A stretch of DNA of 64,000 bases from Synanceia verrucosa (taxonomy: Eukaryota; Chordata; Actinopteri; Perciformes; Synanceiidae): assembly GCA_029721515.1 (NCBI GenBank), contig CM056569.1, forward strand, positions 17,943,007 through 18,007,006. The letters run 5' to 3'. Numbering within the stretch: position 1 is the first letter of the stretch; each line of letters starts with the position of its first letter. Position numbers and translations under genes: made by a program. Positions 14,001 through 29,000 of this stretch are shown here, piece after piece. Under the pieces are notes generated by a model. The model did not search any database, was not told where the DNA came from, and saw nothing but the letters and a program-made list of their open reading frames with translations.

Positions 14001-17000
14001 CCTAAACCTTGTGGACAGCCTTCCCAGAAGAGTTGAAGCTGTTCTAACTGCAAAGGGTGGACGTCATATTGAACCCTATGGATTAGAAATGGGATGTCAA
14101 TTGTCAAGTTCATATGCGAGTCAAGGCAGGTGAGCGAATACTTTTGGCAATATAGTGTATGTAGAGACGAACTGACACACCTTTTCATAAGATCTGTTGA
14201 CAATAATAAAATTTGACATAATCAGAATCAGCCTTATTGGTCAGGTATGTGAGGAATTCGTCTCGAGTTTTTACAGCACTCATAAAACACAAAAGGGACA
14301 AGCAGGGGCTTATCTTGTTAACATGACTTAGACTGCGTGTGCAATATAGTGGACTGAGCACAAATGATGCATGACGATAAATATAGTTATTATATAGATT
14401 AATTCAATTATATGTTATATGGATTATAGCTATTGCGTTACCAGTTATTATGACACATTATTGATGCCAACTTTATACTCACAGAGGCTCACAGTTAATA
14501 TAGAAATATCTAAAGTCCAAAAAATATAAATACAGTATAATGTATTATGCAATGTAGTGACAGCAGGATCTCGAGCAGTCAGTTTTGACTCATTCTGTCT
14601 TAACACTAACAGCTGCTCCTGGCAGAGGTACAGCAAAGAGACATAGATAAATGATAAAATGATGAACTTGATCGTTTGTGATCATTTCTGCTTATTGGTA
14701 GAACAGACGTGTGAACTTCCTGTTTTAAAACCAGTGAGTGGATGTTCTCCAGATTAAAGCTGTTATATCTGTGTGTGCAAACAGAGCTCAGCATGTCGGT
14801 CACCAAGAAGAAGAAAAGGAAAACAGTCCGTCAGGAAACTCCCAACACTGTCAGGGATGACACAAACCAGATGTCCTATCTTGTCTTCCCAGATAAAGAT
14901 GTTTTTTTCCTTTTTTTTTTTTTTTTTACAGCGTGCTCTCATGGCTGCCTCTCCCTTGTTTAGATATAATAATTGCCTTTAATACAGCTATGTGTTTGTG
15001 CTGGAGGACTCTCAGAGGACTCCAATATGGCAAAACCAGGCAGCTCCAACTGGGCCAACGCACCATGGGAGGGGCCCTGCAGGATGTTAGCTTTGACTGA
15101 CTGGAACCACAGGAGGCTTTTTATAGTGACATTAAACCAAGGATGTGGCTTTACAATGATACAGAGTCTGTTTGGCTGAAACAGGAAGTTCTGTCTTGCT
15201 GCACCAGAACCGGCTTGCAGGAATGATAGGCCGTGAGTTTCAAGTTGACAAAGTAAGGCAATTTACATTTTTTCTAGATCAAGAGTTTGATTTTGTCCCT
15301 GAATTGAAAGCAAACAGAACTATCATGGTTACGAGTGATGCCGGTGACTATTCTGTATTCTGTGGCCACATTTAAGGCGATCACAGACATAGGGAAAGGA
15401 CATGTGGAGTTTAGTAATAAAACTGGAGCACAGACATACTGTATAGTATATACTGTGCTGCATGTCCATCTGAAACGTGTGTGTGTGAACAGAACACATT
15501 GTTAGAATTAGCCTGAAGCATTAAAACCATCCGAAATTAAATGAATATGTTGTTGGAAATCAAGCAAAAACACACTCACAGTCGAATCTGCAGTGATAGA
15601 AAACATACTCAGATGTTTTCTTACCTAGGTACAAGTAGAAATACCTGTAATAATACCACCTTTTAAGTCTAAAAAAATGTATTAAAGTAAAAATCGTGCA
15701 GTACTCCTCACTTAAGTAGCAGCATAGAATGAAAATGAACTGGAGTAAATGGCCATACTTTCCACCACTGCTTTTCTGTTTCTGCCTTTTCCCTCCCAAC
15801 ACACACCCAGAGAAACACACATTGTCTATTTGTCTGTAATCCAGTCCCACACTCTCATGTTTCCTCTGCAACACTACAGCCAAAGTCCACTGGCTTTTGC
15901 CTTAACCTCATGTTATGTTTATGTATCCGTTTTCCATCGTTTATCATGCAGTATTATAACCGACTCTGTGGTTGAACTTGGCGCAACCAAAGACAACAAA
16001 CGGGCTTATTAAACGCTGACAGGCGTGACTGACAGATTCAGCTGCAGTTCTCTTTAACCACGTTTTATGGTGCTCATGGCTAGAGTTGTTTTTTTACTTG
16101 CTAATTTATTTCCGTTATATTTTTTGAAATCCTCCTGACATTCCAATAGCAATCAAAAAGGAGAAAGTGAATCCCTTTATTTTTTTTTATTTTAGCACAA
16201 ATACAGATCATTCCCATATTTATGAAAAGAACAACATGACAGTTACTTGGTAGACTTACTTGAAGAGTTTTCTTCAGAAATATGAGCTAATGAGGGGAGA
16301 AAGGTGAGCTAGCTTATAAACCCTGGACAAAGTTAGCCAACAGGCTAATGTTCCAGAACTTTCCATCACATGAACCACTAACAGACCTACCTTACCTATG
16401 AAAGAACTGGGTGACAAACTGTTGACCCTTCACTTCTTTCTCCTGTCTGAGCTTTTTTTTCTTTTCTTTTTTTCCTCCCTGACTTTTGAGACATTCTGTC
16501 GTCTCTTCCTCCATCCTGTCTGTGAAAAGTTAGCTCTCTGCAGGCTGTCTGATGGAGCAGCTAGACTGAACCATTTTACTACTGTAAATAGAGGGGTGGG
16601 GAGCTGAGAAATGTTTCCAAAACAAATAAACTTAGTGTTACCAATGCGTTGTACATAAAAAATATGTGTGATTGTGAGTTTATTACTGAGTGTCATTATT
16701 TTGTCAGTACTTTGATTATATTAGGGGCCTATCTGAATCTAGAATTCTTCTCCTTATTTTCCCCCTTTTCAAAACTCTTGGCAAGCACCAAGTACTCAGT
16801 TTGTCAATGCCTTGCACAAATAATACCAAAAATGCACACATATCCTCAAACAACACATGCATTAAATGGAGATCCATCTATAGGAGCCATGAGCAGTTGG
16901 GGGTTCAGTGTCATGTTCAAAGGCACCTCAGCAGTGTCTCTGGTTCTCACTGGTTAAAAAAAACTTGCTTTCTCTTAATTTTTACTTGCTATTTAACAGT

Positions 17001-20000
17001 TAAGCTGCTGTATGTTAAATGTATCTGTTAATTTGGAATAAACAAAGGTATTTTTAAGTCATTTCTTAAATGCCATCTTGTTTTACCTGCGTGATAAGCA
17101 GCTGAAGAGCTAAAAGGAGAGGCAGATGTCATTACCCAAATTAACTGCTTTCAAACTCCATAATGCTTTCCTCTAAATGTGTCCCTGTACATTCCAAACC
17201 CCCACAGGGTTTTAGAAGTTAACCCAGACAGGCTTGGCGTTTCAGCTCATCATGTATAGTTAGTTATGAAGCTGTTTGTGTTGTTGTGTGTCTCCTCAGG
17301 GACTGTGATGTCAGTCAGATTAACTACATGTACGCCCAGTATGTCAAAAACACCATGCTGCCTCTCAACATTGCAGATGTCACCAAGGACCAACGCTTCC
17401 CTTGGACAGTCAGTGTATACATTTTCCTTGTTTTTCTTATTTTCTCTGCTATTATTTTCCCAACGTAAGTAATTATCCTTATTGTCCCCTGACAGAGAGA
17501 AAACCCAGATCACACCTGTAACCAGATAAAGAGTGTGCTCTGCACTCCCATCAGAAATGGCAAGAAGGACAAAGTCATAGGTGGGATCTCTCTCATTCTA
17601 TCGGTCTCTTTCCCTTACCATTTAAAGCACTAAACCTGGGCTTAAACCCAGGCTTATTACAGTAGTTTAGCTTAGCTGCAGCAAGATTTGGGAAACTTAG
17701 CATTGGTTGATATGGGTTTCCGAGATGCACCGATTTAAAACACAAGCAATATGCTGGCGTGGACCACTAGCACAGCACGGGAGTTGAAGGTGAAATGTTC
17801 CTTTAAGATAAGATAAGTAATCCTTTATTTGTCCCACAGATGGGAAGTATATTCTTACAGGTGTAATCATGCAACATCACCAGTAGGGGTTAGATGCTTG
17901 GCCTGAGAATAAACCAGCATAGAAATACCACTTTAATTATCCATCCATGAATAATCCTGCCACTCGACCCATCTCTGTGATTAGCATCGACATAATTAGC
18001 CGATAGCAGCTCCATTAGTTGGCTATGAAGACTAATGACTGAGGATGTCGCTCAGTGATCAAACAAACCAGATCCTCTCCTCTAACCTTTAAAAGTCTTG
18101 GTAACAATCAAGATCAAAGCAGCTCATAAATAAATAATAAATAATGAATGAATGAATAAATAACACCTGCAGAAATCTGTTCTGGGTCCTTTTAATCTAC
18201 AGGTTTTATCCAGGTGCAAACAAAAACTGCTGATTCTAAGTTACATACCAATGTGTCACTGACAACTGTGGCTTTGTTTTCAGGTTATCCGTTATCCATC
18301 CATCATCCATCCATCTGTCCATCCCTTTCTCATTGAACATGATATACCTCTTTTTAACTTCCTTAGCAAGGACAATGCCATGTTGTAGTACTGTCCTGTT
18401 ATGTCCAGAGGTTGGTTTGCTTGATGGTGTTACACAAATACAATGGTAGAGCCAGTGAAAGATGGAGACTTATGGCACTTTTCCACTACACAGTAACGGC
18501 ACAGTTTGTTTCTTTTCCATTACAACTGAGTTCCTCATTGTACCTCCTCAGAGTGGGCGGGGTTGTCATACAGCAGCATGAAACTGCCATGACGTCATTT
18601 ACATGCAACACAGAAAACCGGGAAGAAGAAAAAGAAGAGCAAAACTACTATCACAAATCATGTATTTCTTGCTCGCTCTGTGACTTTTTGTCACAAGAAG
18701 AGAGACAGAAGACTCCAGGCGGTGAGACAAAATACAATTGTCTAGTCGGACTTTGCGCATCCAATGACACTTCCAGTGACGACAATCGTTGGCCAATCAG
18801 TGGAGTTGGCTGACGTCATATTTTAGTATCGTTTCGGCTCGCTTGGAACCAGGGCTGAGGATGTAAGGAAAAAGTACATGGTACCAGGTACTAGTGGAAA
18901 AGAGCCACAACCGTGTTGAGACACAGGACAGAAGAACACAACATTTCTTTTTCTTTAGCATTCTCAAGCATCAGTCCACTTCCCAGTTCCTCTACTTCTT
19001 CTTATTATTATTTTTATGTCACATCTTAGACAAGAGTCTGAAGTGTTGTGTATGGACGTACAGTGTGAGCATTTAGGTCTCATCAGAGCATTGGACCGTA
19101 TAGTGTGAGCACATAACTCGTGAGCTGCGAACTATTGAACTCTGTGATTTAGTCATACAATTTGAGCTGGAATCTCAAACACAAACACTATTGCTGTATT
19201 CAACCTAAATTATAGCATTTGTCAAGTCAAATCAGTTTTATTTGTGTAGCCCAATATCACACATCACAAAGTCACAAAGTCTGTACAGTATACAACATTT
19301 CAACTCAGGAAAAACTCCCCCCAAAAAAACTTAAACAGGGAAAAAGAAATAGAAATCTCAGGAAGAGCAACAGAGGGATCCCTCTTCCAGGATGGACAGA
19401 CGTGCAATAGATGCCATGTGTGCAGAGTAACAACAATGAAAACCACAGATACTCCAAATAACAGTAAATACATATAAAATAGTATGGAGAGGAAATGTCT
19501 AAGAGGATGAAGAGCAGCATGAAGCTGTCGGCAGTGGATTCTGAGCTACACGTTCTCCTCTCCACCATGCGTCTGGGCAGAAAGTCCTCCATCACCATAT
19601 CAAGCACAGATGAAAGATGAAGCCTGGTCTACCCAACAATCATTACTCCACCACATAAACTGGATCCATGGATACCTGTGAGATGAGAAAGCACAGGGAC
19701 TCTGAGGCAGGTTGTTGACGTAACATGCCTGTAGCTTGTGCTAGCTAGCTACTGGCTCAACATTAGCATACCAGATCTACCATCACAATGTACAAAATTT
19801 TAGAAATTTCATAAATCACACAAACGAATGTAAGGCACAATGATTTATTTGTGGAACAATATCTTACTTTTTTTTATCTTAAAATGATGACCATCTAAAC
19901 TGTCCACAACTCAGTGCAAACCACCCTTGTTCCATATGCAGTGGCGTCACTCCAACATGGCAACATGCAAGTTAAACAGGGAAAAATACAATAATAAATG

Positions 20001-23000
20001 TCTTACATATACTGATCAAAACTTCTGACGCAACACTCCCATGACTGAGAAATTTTGGGCACACATATCACATGAACTCTCAAAGGATTTGCTTTTGTTT
20101 GCTGTGTGCCTACATGTTGTTCCACTTCACTGCACATCCTTAGAATTTGTCACCGCTGATGAAACTGAGCAGAAAACCTGGCCAATAAGTAGCCATACCA
20201 ATGGTATGAAATACATTAACATAAAGCTAACTTGCTGAAGCACTGTCAACTAGATTTTGACTGGGATCCTCCTCAAGACAGGGCCTCAAACTTTCACTGA
20301 ATTTAATACTAATCAGTTCACAGACATTCTGCAGCCCAGGGGCTCTCAAAGAAGTTACCCAGCCTTGGCTAACACATTAGCATGGAGTGCATGCAGGGTA
20401 CCTTTAACTAGGGTTTCAATCTCACCTAAGTCACCTGATATTCATTACTATTATTCAACATCATGCATTTGGGTTGATACCATACCACAACAAGACCTTT
20501 AGGAACAGTGCAGAAAAAGCCATGCAGTGATTTGGGATCAAAAACTTTTGACATTTGGATATTTCTGCAAGAATTACATTTTTTCTGTGATTGGATGGAT
20601 TGGATGAACCTTCCCAGAAACCCCCTTATGGTCAGTATAGCCAGGAAAGCTGTCTATCCTCTGAATGGTCTCAATGTTGTGGTCCTAAAGTAAAAAATGT
20701 TTTGTTGCATGGCAAATTTTTGAAAAATATATCACAAGTGCTTGACAAGAAAACTTAAATTGCTGAACTTCTATGTCAAAAATAGGACCCCAGTATCTGT
20801 TTCTGTGTGTGTCTGTGTGTAGGAGCATGTCAGTTGATGAACAAGATGGATGAAGCACCCGGCAGTGTGAAGGCCTTTAACAGGAACGACGAGCAGTTCC
20901 TGGAGGCGTTTGCCATCTTTTGTGGTCTCGGCATCCAGAACACCCAGATGTACGAAACAGTGGAGAGAGCCATGGCCAAGCAAGAGGTCACTCTGGAGGT
21001 CAGCCTCACACACACATCTTGAGACTTTATTATTAATTTATTTTAGAACGTTCTGTTACCCATACTGACCTATGTACTAACCAGTATTATTATATATAAT
21101 ATTGAAGTTTGAAAGATGGAATTTAACTCGTCATCCCATCCCATGCTTTATTTAGATACATAGATGGTCAGTAAATCCTCAACTGAAAAGAGAGACATTT
21201 TTTTATAAATAGGTACATTTTATCATAGTTTCAGTTTTCTGGTCTAAGAAACGTCTGCAGTTTAGAGCAGTCAACTCTCATATTGTCTTTGGGTCAGTTT
21301 GACCCAGCAGGACAAAAGTGTGCAAATACAGCAAATACAATACCAGTACCACAATACAGCATGTGTCAAACTGGCAGCTTTGACCGAAGACAAATCGGGA
21401 CTTCCTAGTCAATGTTATCATTAAAGCAACATTCTAAAGTTCTGACACAGCATTCTAATGTTCTAACTCAACATTCTAATGTTCTAACTCAACATTCTAA
21501 TGATCAAACTCAACATTCTAATGATCAAACTTAACATTCTAAAGTTCAAACTCAACATTCCAATGTTCTAACTCAACATTCTAAATCAACATTCTTATGT
21601 TCTAACTCAACATTCTAAAGTTCTAAATCAACATTCTAAAATGCTAACACAATATTGTAATGTCTAGCTCAACATTCTAACGTTCTAAATCAACATTCTA
21701 AAATGCTAACACAATATTCTAATGTCTAGCTCAACTTTCTAATGTTTCAACTCAACTTTCTAAAGTTCTAACACATCATTGTAATGTTCTAACACATTCT
21801 ATAGTTCTAATGCAACATTCTAAATTTCTAATTCAGCATTCTAAAGTTCTAATGCAACATTCCAAAGTTCTAACCCAACATTCTGAAGGTCTAAATCAAC
21901 ATTTGAAAATGCTTATGCAACATTCTAATGTTCTAGTTCTAACATTCTAAATCAACATTCTAAAGTTCTAACTCAACATTCTAAAGTTCTATTTCAACAT
22001 TCTAAAGTTCTAAATCAACGTTCTAAAATGCTAACACAATATTCTAATGTCTAGCTCAACATTCTAACGTTCTAAATCAACATTTGAAAATGCTTACGCA
22101 ACATTCTAATGTTCTAATTCTAACATTCTAAATCAACGTTCTAAAGTTCTAACTCAACATTCTAAAGTTCTATTGCAACATTCAAATGTTCTAACTCAAA
22201 ATTCTAAAGTTCTAACTCAACATTCTAAAGGTCTAACTCAACATTCTAATGTTCTAACTCAACATTCTAATGTTCTAACTCAACATTCTAAATCAACATT
22301 CTTATTTTCTAACTCAACATTCTAAAGTTCTAAATCAACATTCTAAAATGCTAACACAATATTCTAACTCAACTTTCTAAAGTTCTAACACATTATTGTA
22401 ATGTTGTAACAACATTCTATAGTTGTAATGCAACATTTTAAATTTCTAATTCAGCATTCTAAAGTTCTAATGCAACATTCCAAAGTTTTAACTCAACATT
22501 CTAAAGTTATAACACAACATTCTAATGTTCTAACTCAACATTCTTAAGTTCTAAATCAACATTCTAAAATGCTAATACAACATTCTAATGTTCTAACACA
22601 ACATTTTAAAATTCTAAATCAACATTCTAATGTTCTAACTCAATGTTCTAAATCAACATTCTAACTCAACGTTCTAAATCAACATGTTGTTCTAACTCAA
22701 CTTTCTAACATTCTAAATCAACATTCTAATGTTCTAACTCAACATTCTAAAGTTCTTACACATCATTGTAATGTTCTAACTCAACATTCTCAGTTTTAAA
22801 TCACTCATAACTGGAGCTGTACTCTTGGCCCAGATCCCAAAACATGCTCAGTTACTGGGTAGTAGGCCTACCCAGTAACTGAGCATAAAAATAGTGTTTA
22901 TTTGTGATGGTTATGATTATTTAAGTGTGGAATTATGCTGGTGAGGGTCCTCATAAATATAAAAGTACAGTGTGTCTGACAGAGCGGCATGTAGGTGTGT

Positions 23001-26000
23001 GAGTGACAGTGATGAAGCAACGCAGGATTATTTTTCAAGCGTATCTTGACACTTTCCTGCCTTCAGCCTCTGTTCACGACTGGCAGAAAAGCACAAAATT
23101 ATGAAAACGGTGCCCACACACTCACAACTGTTCAAACTTCTATTCAGTTTAGTGTACTTCCCCTTTAAGGACTGTGTTTAAGCTGTCAGCTTCAGGGTGT
23201 CAGAGGTGACGACTCCCCTCGGCTGCAGCTGACGCACCTCCTCTTCCACCCAGCATCCTTCACTTCACCCAATTCAACCAGGCCTTACTCTGGACTGGTC
23301 TGGACCATTGTACCACTCTTCTGTGCTCTCTGCCACTATGTCTCTCTTTATGTGACTGCTGTAACAAACTAGACAGAATTTATGAAGTGTCCTCACTCTT
23401 GGTAAACACCGAGTGACTGAAGACTCCTCATTGTGGAAATAACCTCAGGATTCCAACAAACAGAGATGCCACAGTGGGGAGCTTCATTAGGATATAATAA
23501 TGATGTTTTGTGAGGAGTTAGATAAAGAAGAAGTCATACTTTATTATTCCATGTGGGGAAAGTCATTTTTTGTTGTTGTAACTCATTAATCTCTCCAGCT
23601 ACCAGTTCACACTCTACTCACACCCCACTATGTGGGGACTTGATGTGATTCTCTGGTTCCCCACAGACTACTGCCAATTGTGCACAGCATGAAAAATGTG
23701 TACAGTATGGTGATTTTGCTCTTTTGCTATGGATAGAATAACCAAGTCTGACAATGAGTTAGGAAATGGAATTGGAAGCAGCTTGGTTGCAGAAAAAATA
23801 AATTATTGAAACACTTCACGGTGTGAATTTGGTCTGAATTCTTATATTGTGTGAGAATGCTGATATAGCAAAGCTCTCTGAGAAATCTGTGTTTCTTTGT
23901 CATACTTATATCGTTAATCTAATCAGCTTTAATTTAGAATTTAGGAGTTCCATGCTGGGCAGCACGGTGGTGTAGTGGCTAGCACTGTTGCCTCACAGCA
24001 AGAAGGTACCGGGTTTGATTGCATGATCTGCATGGGTTCTCGGCGGGTACTCTGGCTTCCTCCCACCATCCAAAAACATGCATGGGGATTAGGTTAATTG
24101 ACTAATTTAAATTGCCTCTAGGTGTGAGTGTGAGTGGTTGTCTGTCTCTATGTGTCCTGTGATGAAGTAAGACAGCTGGGATAGCTCCCCCCCCCCCGAG
24201 TGAGAGTGCTGTACAATTAATAGATATAATAGCACAACCTGACTACCTAACTTAAATAAAAGATGGGTCAGAAGTAAAGCATAATCATGTGCATATAAAA
24301 TGAGTAAATTACAAATGAATAAAAATAAAATCAACAATAAAATGACATAAAATGAAGTAAGTAAAAGGTAAAAAGTATCTTGAAATAATGTTATCATGAA
24401 CATGTTTCTTTCCTGTCAATTTCAGTTGCAGCTTTTCTCTCCTGCTATGTTGTCTATAAACTTCAGAACATCATATTTTTAACTTCACCGACATATTTGA
24501 TTGTTCTTTTCTTCCCTGTCAAACGGCTGTTTATCTTGCGCTTACATGTTGTGTGACAGCTTGCAGCATCAGAGCACTTTTGTTCTTTATTGTTTCCAAA
24601 TCAGTCACATTCCTAGATCTTTTCTAACACCATGCAGCATTTAATAACAGTCTTAGTTGCACCTTTCTTTGATCTCAACAGATGTGCTTTTTCCGGACAA
24701 ACACTTACGAATGCTAAATAACACAAAATAATGCTAAATAATGCCTAATGACATCTGATAACACCAAATAACACACAAAAAACACAAAATAACGCTAAAT
24801 AATGCTGAATAAAGCTTAACTCATTGAGTGCCAACCCTTTTATAAAACAGAGTGCTTTGTTCCAGCATTTTTGGCCATTTTGTGTCATATTACAAGACCT
24901 ACAGAATAAAAAAATGTGCAATGACTCTGAAAACACTGAATAGCTCCAATGAAAGAAGAGACTCTCTATTTCATCATGAAAAAATGTTTGTTTTTACCTT
25001 GTTCCATTCTTGTTTTATCAAAGGTAGAGGACACTTTAACCAAAATCACCACTTTTTGTCCAGATTTGTTTTGCTCTCTAATCTCGATCATCTCCACTTC
25101 CTGTTTTGATCTCTGTGCTGTACACTGTCTCTTTATGTCCCGGCTACAAATCCCAGAAACCCCAGTGTTACACACAGGCTGTTGTGAGAGTGCCCTCTTG
25201 TGCCTGCTGCTGAAAAACCACTTTGATATATTCATCTATGACACTCAAATATTGTATTTTAAATTATGTACAAACACGTCAAAGGCACTCAAAGAGTTAG
25301 TAATGCAAGGTAACGTTAAATAACACTGACTAAAGCTTAATTAAGCAAAACAATACCAAATAGCGCTAAATAACACAAAAAACACAAAATAAAGCAAAAA
25401 TAATGCAACATAATGCAACATAATACTAAATAACACTAAAAGACACTAAATAACACTTTGTAATGCTAAATAATGCTTAATAATGCTAAATACAACAAAG
25501 TAACGCCAAAATAAAGCTAATGCTAAATACTTCTAAATTACAGTAAATAATGCAAAACAACACCAACAAAAGTGAAATAATGATTGCACAACACTTCTGC
25601 GTTACTTTATTGTTAGTAACGCAGTGCTCACAAGGCTGGCTTTGCCAGCCTTGCTCGACGGCAGGCACATATTACAATTCCTTTTGGGGGGGAGCCCCAA
25701 GTGTCTTAGCATTCATGGCAGGCGAAGCCTGCACTTGTAATATGCACGGCGGCACATATTACTATTCCTTTTGGGGGGGAGGCCCCAAGTGTCTGAGCAT
25801 TCATGGCAGGCGAAGTCTACTTGTAGTAGGTCCAAAACACACATAAATGATGTAAAATGATAAAAAAAAATACCAAAAAATCCATCCAAACACCATAAAA
25901 AACACTGTGTTTTAAGCCAGCAACGCGTATATTAGTATCCAGGACGAGGTTCATTTTTTTATTATTATAGACACATTTTCGGCAATTAATGCGGCCCGTA

Positions 26001-29000
26001 CCGTAAGGTGCACCCAGGCATGACATATATCAAAACGTGCATCTCGATCGTGTGAGGGGTGGTATTACTTTTCTCTGTCAAAACCGTTACCATGGCGACG
26101 CTAGACCCCAAAAACCGCCGAAAAAAGTCCCATAGGAATGAATGGGGAAAGGGTCGGATTTCAAACTTTTTTCTTCAGCGAACAAACAGTCACAGCTCCC
26201 TCATACTTTCACCTAGAAACTCCACTCAACTTTCAAAATGCAGCAAATTTTCCTGGAAACATATTCATAATTCATCTTCAATTAAAAAAATGTATAGTTT
26301 CTTCAGCATTTCAACTTTTTCCAGACCATGAAATCTTCAAAAATCAGACTTTAACATGGGTGTCTATTGCGTGCACTAGAGTGGGAGAACTACACACCTA
26401 CAGTCATGGAAAAAATTATTAGACCACCCTTGTTTTCTTCAATTTCTTGTTAATTTTAATGCCTGGCTCAACTAAAGGTACATTTGTTTGGACAATTATA
26501 ATGATAACAACAAAAATAGCTCATGAGAGTTTAATTTAAGAACTAAGGATTATTCATTTTCCATGGTTTTCTTGATAATAACCAAAATTACTTAAATTCT
26601 TACATCAATAGCTATGGCATTGTACCGCCAAAAACACTACTTTTAAGCATTCCATGTTTTCTTTTCTGTTTGCTTTAAACGCATGATACACACAAGAGTT
26701 AATACTTGATTGCATAACCATTGTTTTTGATGACTGCAGCCATGCGTCTTGGCATGCTCTCCACCAGCTTCTGACATTGTTCTGCTGTCACAGCAGCCCA
26801 TTCCTGTTGGACAAATTCAAACAAACTTTCTTTGTTTTTGGGCTTGTGGTTCTCCATTTTGAGTTTGATGATTTTCCACAGGTTTTCAATTGGATTAAGA
26901 TCTGGTGATTGAGCAGGCCAAGGCATGGTGCGAATGTTGTGGTTCTCCATCCAGGCTTTAACTGACCTTGCCGTGTGGCAAGGGGCATTGTCTTGTTGGA
27001 AAATCCAGTCATTCGAGGCAGGAAAGAGTTTTCCAGCTGATGGAAGAAGACTGTTTTCAAGGGAAGTCCTGTACTTGACCTGGTTCATTTGGCCTTCACA
27101 CAATTGCATTTGCCCTGTTCCACTCAGACTGAAACAGCCCCAGATCATGACTGATCCACCCCCATGTTTTACTGTAGGGGCAAGACAGTCTGGGTTGTAA
27201 GCTTCTCCAGGCTTCCTCCTAACCAGTAAGTTGGCTGGAGTGGGCATCAATTCAAAATTGGATTCATCACTGAAGAGAACCTTAGCCCAATCATCAACAG
27301 TCCAATCCTTGTGGTCTCGAGCAAAGAGTAACCGGGCCTTCCTCTGCCTTTCATTGATGAAGGGCTTCTTGCGTGCTCTGTGTGACTTCAAACCAGCTTC
27401 AACAAGTCGGTTTCGAACTGTCCTTGCCGAGCAAATCACATTTCTCGACAGTGCCCACTCATTTTTAAGGTCCCTGGAGGTCTGACGACGATTCCTGACA
27501 CAGGAACGGATGAGTGCACGGTCATCTCGTGGGGTAGAAAGACGTTTCCTGCCACGGCCAGGTAGCAATTTGGTAGTGCCATGTTCAGCTTGTTTTTTTT
27601 TGTTGTAATGAACGGCTGTCTTGGAGATCTTCAGTTTTTTCGCTACCTGTCTCTCACTCATGCCAATTTCCAGCAGTGCCAAGATGGCTGCCTTTGTTGC
27701 TTCACATAATTCTTTTGTTTTAGGCATTATGTGAGAGCTGACAACTTCTGAGTTGTGCTACGGCTTGAATGTAAGCAGGAAACCACTCTAGGCCTTTGCA
27801 TGTGCAGTGCTGCTTGTGACATGAAATGGCCTCTTATATACCCTGGGAATCAATTAAGCTTAAGAATGTCAAATAGGACATAAAGTATTATGTGACCAGC
27901 TGCATTTTTTGTTGTGTTCATTGTATTATACGTTTAGTGGTACCAGATATTAGAATGAACAAGAAATTGAAGAAAACAAGGGTGGTCTAATAATTTTTTC
28001 CATGACTGTATAGTGGAGAGCAGTGTCTCAATCATCTGAAAAAAATATATTGAAATCGCGATTGTGAGGGCTACGTTCACTCCACCGACATAATTTTTAC
28101 AGCAAAACATTGGAAATTTCGTCCCGGTCGTAGCAATGTCTGTCTTATGTCTGTGAGATTTGTACTTTTTGCTCTATGGCCTAAATTAATGCCCCACCTC
28201 CCAAAATTCTCTCCATAGGGTCCAATGTTAATTTTCAGAGAAAAAAATCTGAAAAAGGAGAAAAAACTCTTGTGTTTAACTTGCCACTGTCGGCCTTCTG
28301 AGTGGGCTAGAGACATAAAATTTACACCGCTGCGATCATCGCGAGCTCCTGCCGCCTCTCGCCCAAACCCGTACTCCTTACGGTTCTTGAGTTATTCAGA
28401 GGAGTTCGGCACGGTCCGACTCAGCTTGAAAACAGTGGTAGTCAGTGGGAGCCAGTGTGGGAGACAGACCAGGGGCGCGCCTAGACTTTTCCATAGGGGT
28501 GCCCCATGGGGTGTTGAAGCCATGCAGGGGTGGCCAGCAGAATTAAGTGATATGCAGGAACCTCCAAAAACCTGCAAAAATCTAAGCTCTACTCCTTATA
28601 GTTTTTTTTTATACGAGAGGTGATTCGACAGGTCAGCTCACATAATCAGTGGCAGAGTGTAACTGGATGTTGGTGCGTGTCTGTGTCAGGTGGGGGATCC
28701 ACATAGACACATATATTGAGATTAGATGATGATATGATACAGGTTTCTGATTGGCCATTACCACAGATACAGAGAGTGGATGACATCATTGATCACACAC
28801 ACAGACAGGAAGCTCAGGCTGTTTCTTCCAAAATAAAAGTCTGTTTTTTTCAAAATAAAAGCACCAAACTCTGGAGGAGTAAGTCTTTCCTCACAGGAAG
28901 CTGTGGCTATGACTGTCCTTTCAAAATAAAAGCCCCGAACTCTGATTTAAGCTTCACAGGAAACAAGGTATGTTTGTTTGCAACACGAATTTGGGATAGG

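Larger units (their letters stand above)
11055..14130 (+). pseudogene. Tc1 transposase pseudogene, interrupted
   Basis: Pieces in order: helix-turn-helix remainder, the first catalytic Asp in LWSDESRFAIWQSDG (frame near 11290-11380), GGGIIV broken by the hAT insertion at 11434-11441, the second Asp in FLFQHDCAPVHKARS (about 13676-13720), a second insertion, then SPDLNLIEHLWDELEQ with the final Glu (about 13862-13910). Stops and frameshifts also occur outside the insertions. Confidence 0.85.
11041..14157 (+). mobile_element. 5'-truncated Tc1-like transposon carrying two later insertions
   Basis: The CACTATATTGCC-family Tc1: its right terminal repeat ends ...cgaatacttttggcaatatagtg at 14157, followed by TA. 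The 5' end is lost at the AT palindrome. Its transposase is split by a hAT element (11442-13532) and by an 80-bp retroelement scrap (about 13778-13855). Confidence 0.9.

Noticed and set aside
17460..17500. Alternative reading that runs on through the exon 17300-17408 donor
   Set aside because: The frame past 17408 encodes a hydrophobic tail (VSVYIFLVFLIFSAIIFPT) and stops; the GT-AG intron of 87 bp restores PDE5 homology.
18412..18813. 133-codon frame with Cys-rich SCISCSLCDF segment
   Set aside because: Lies inside the MITE at 18473-18907 and is not expected to be translated.
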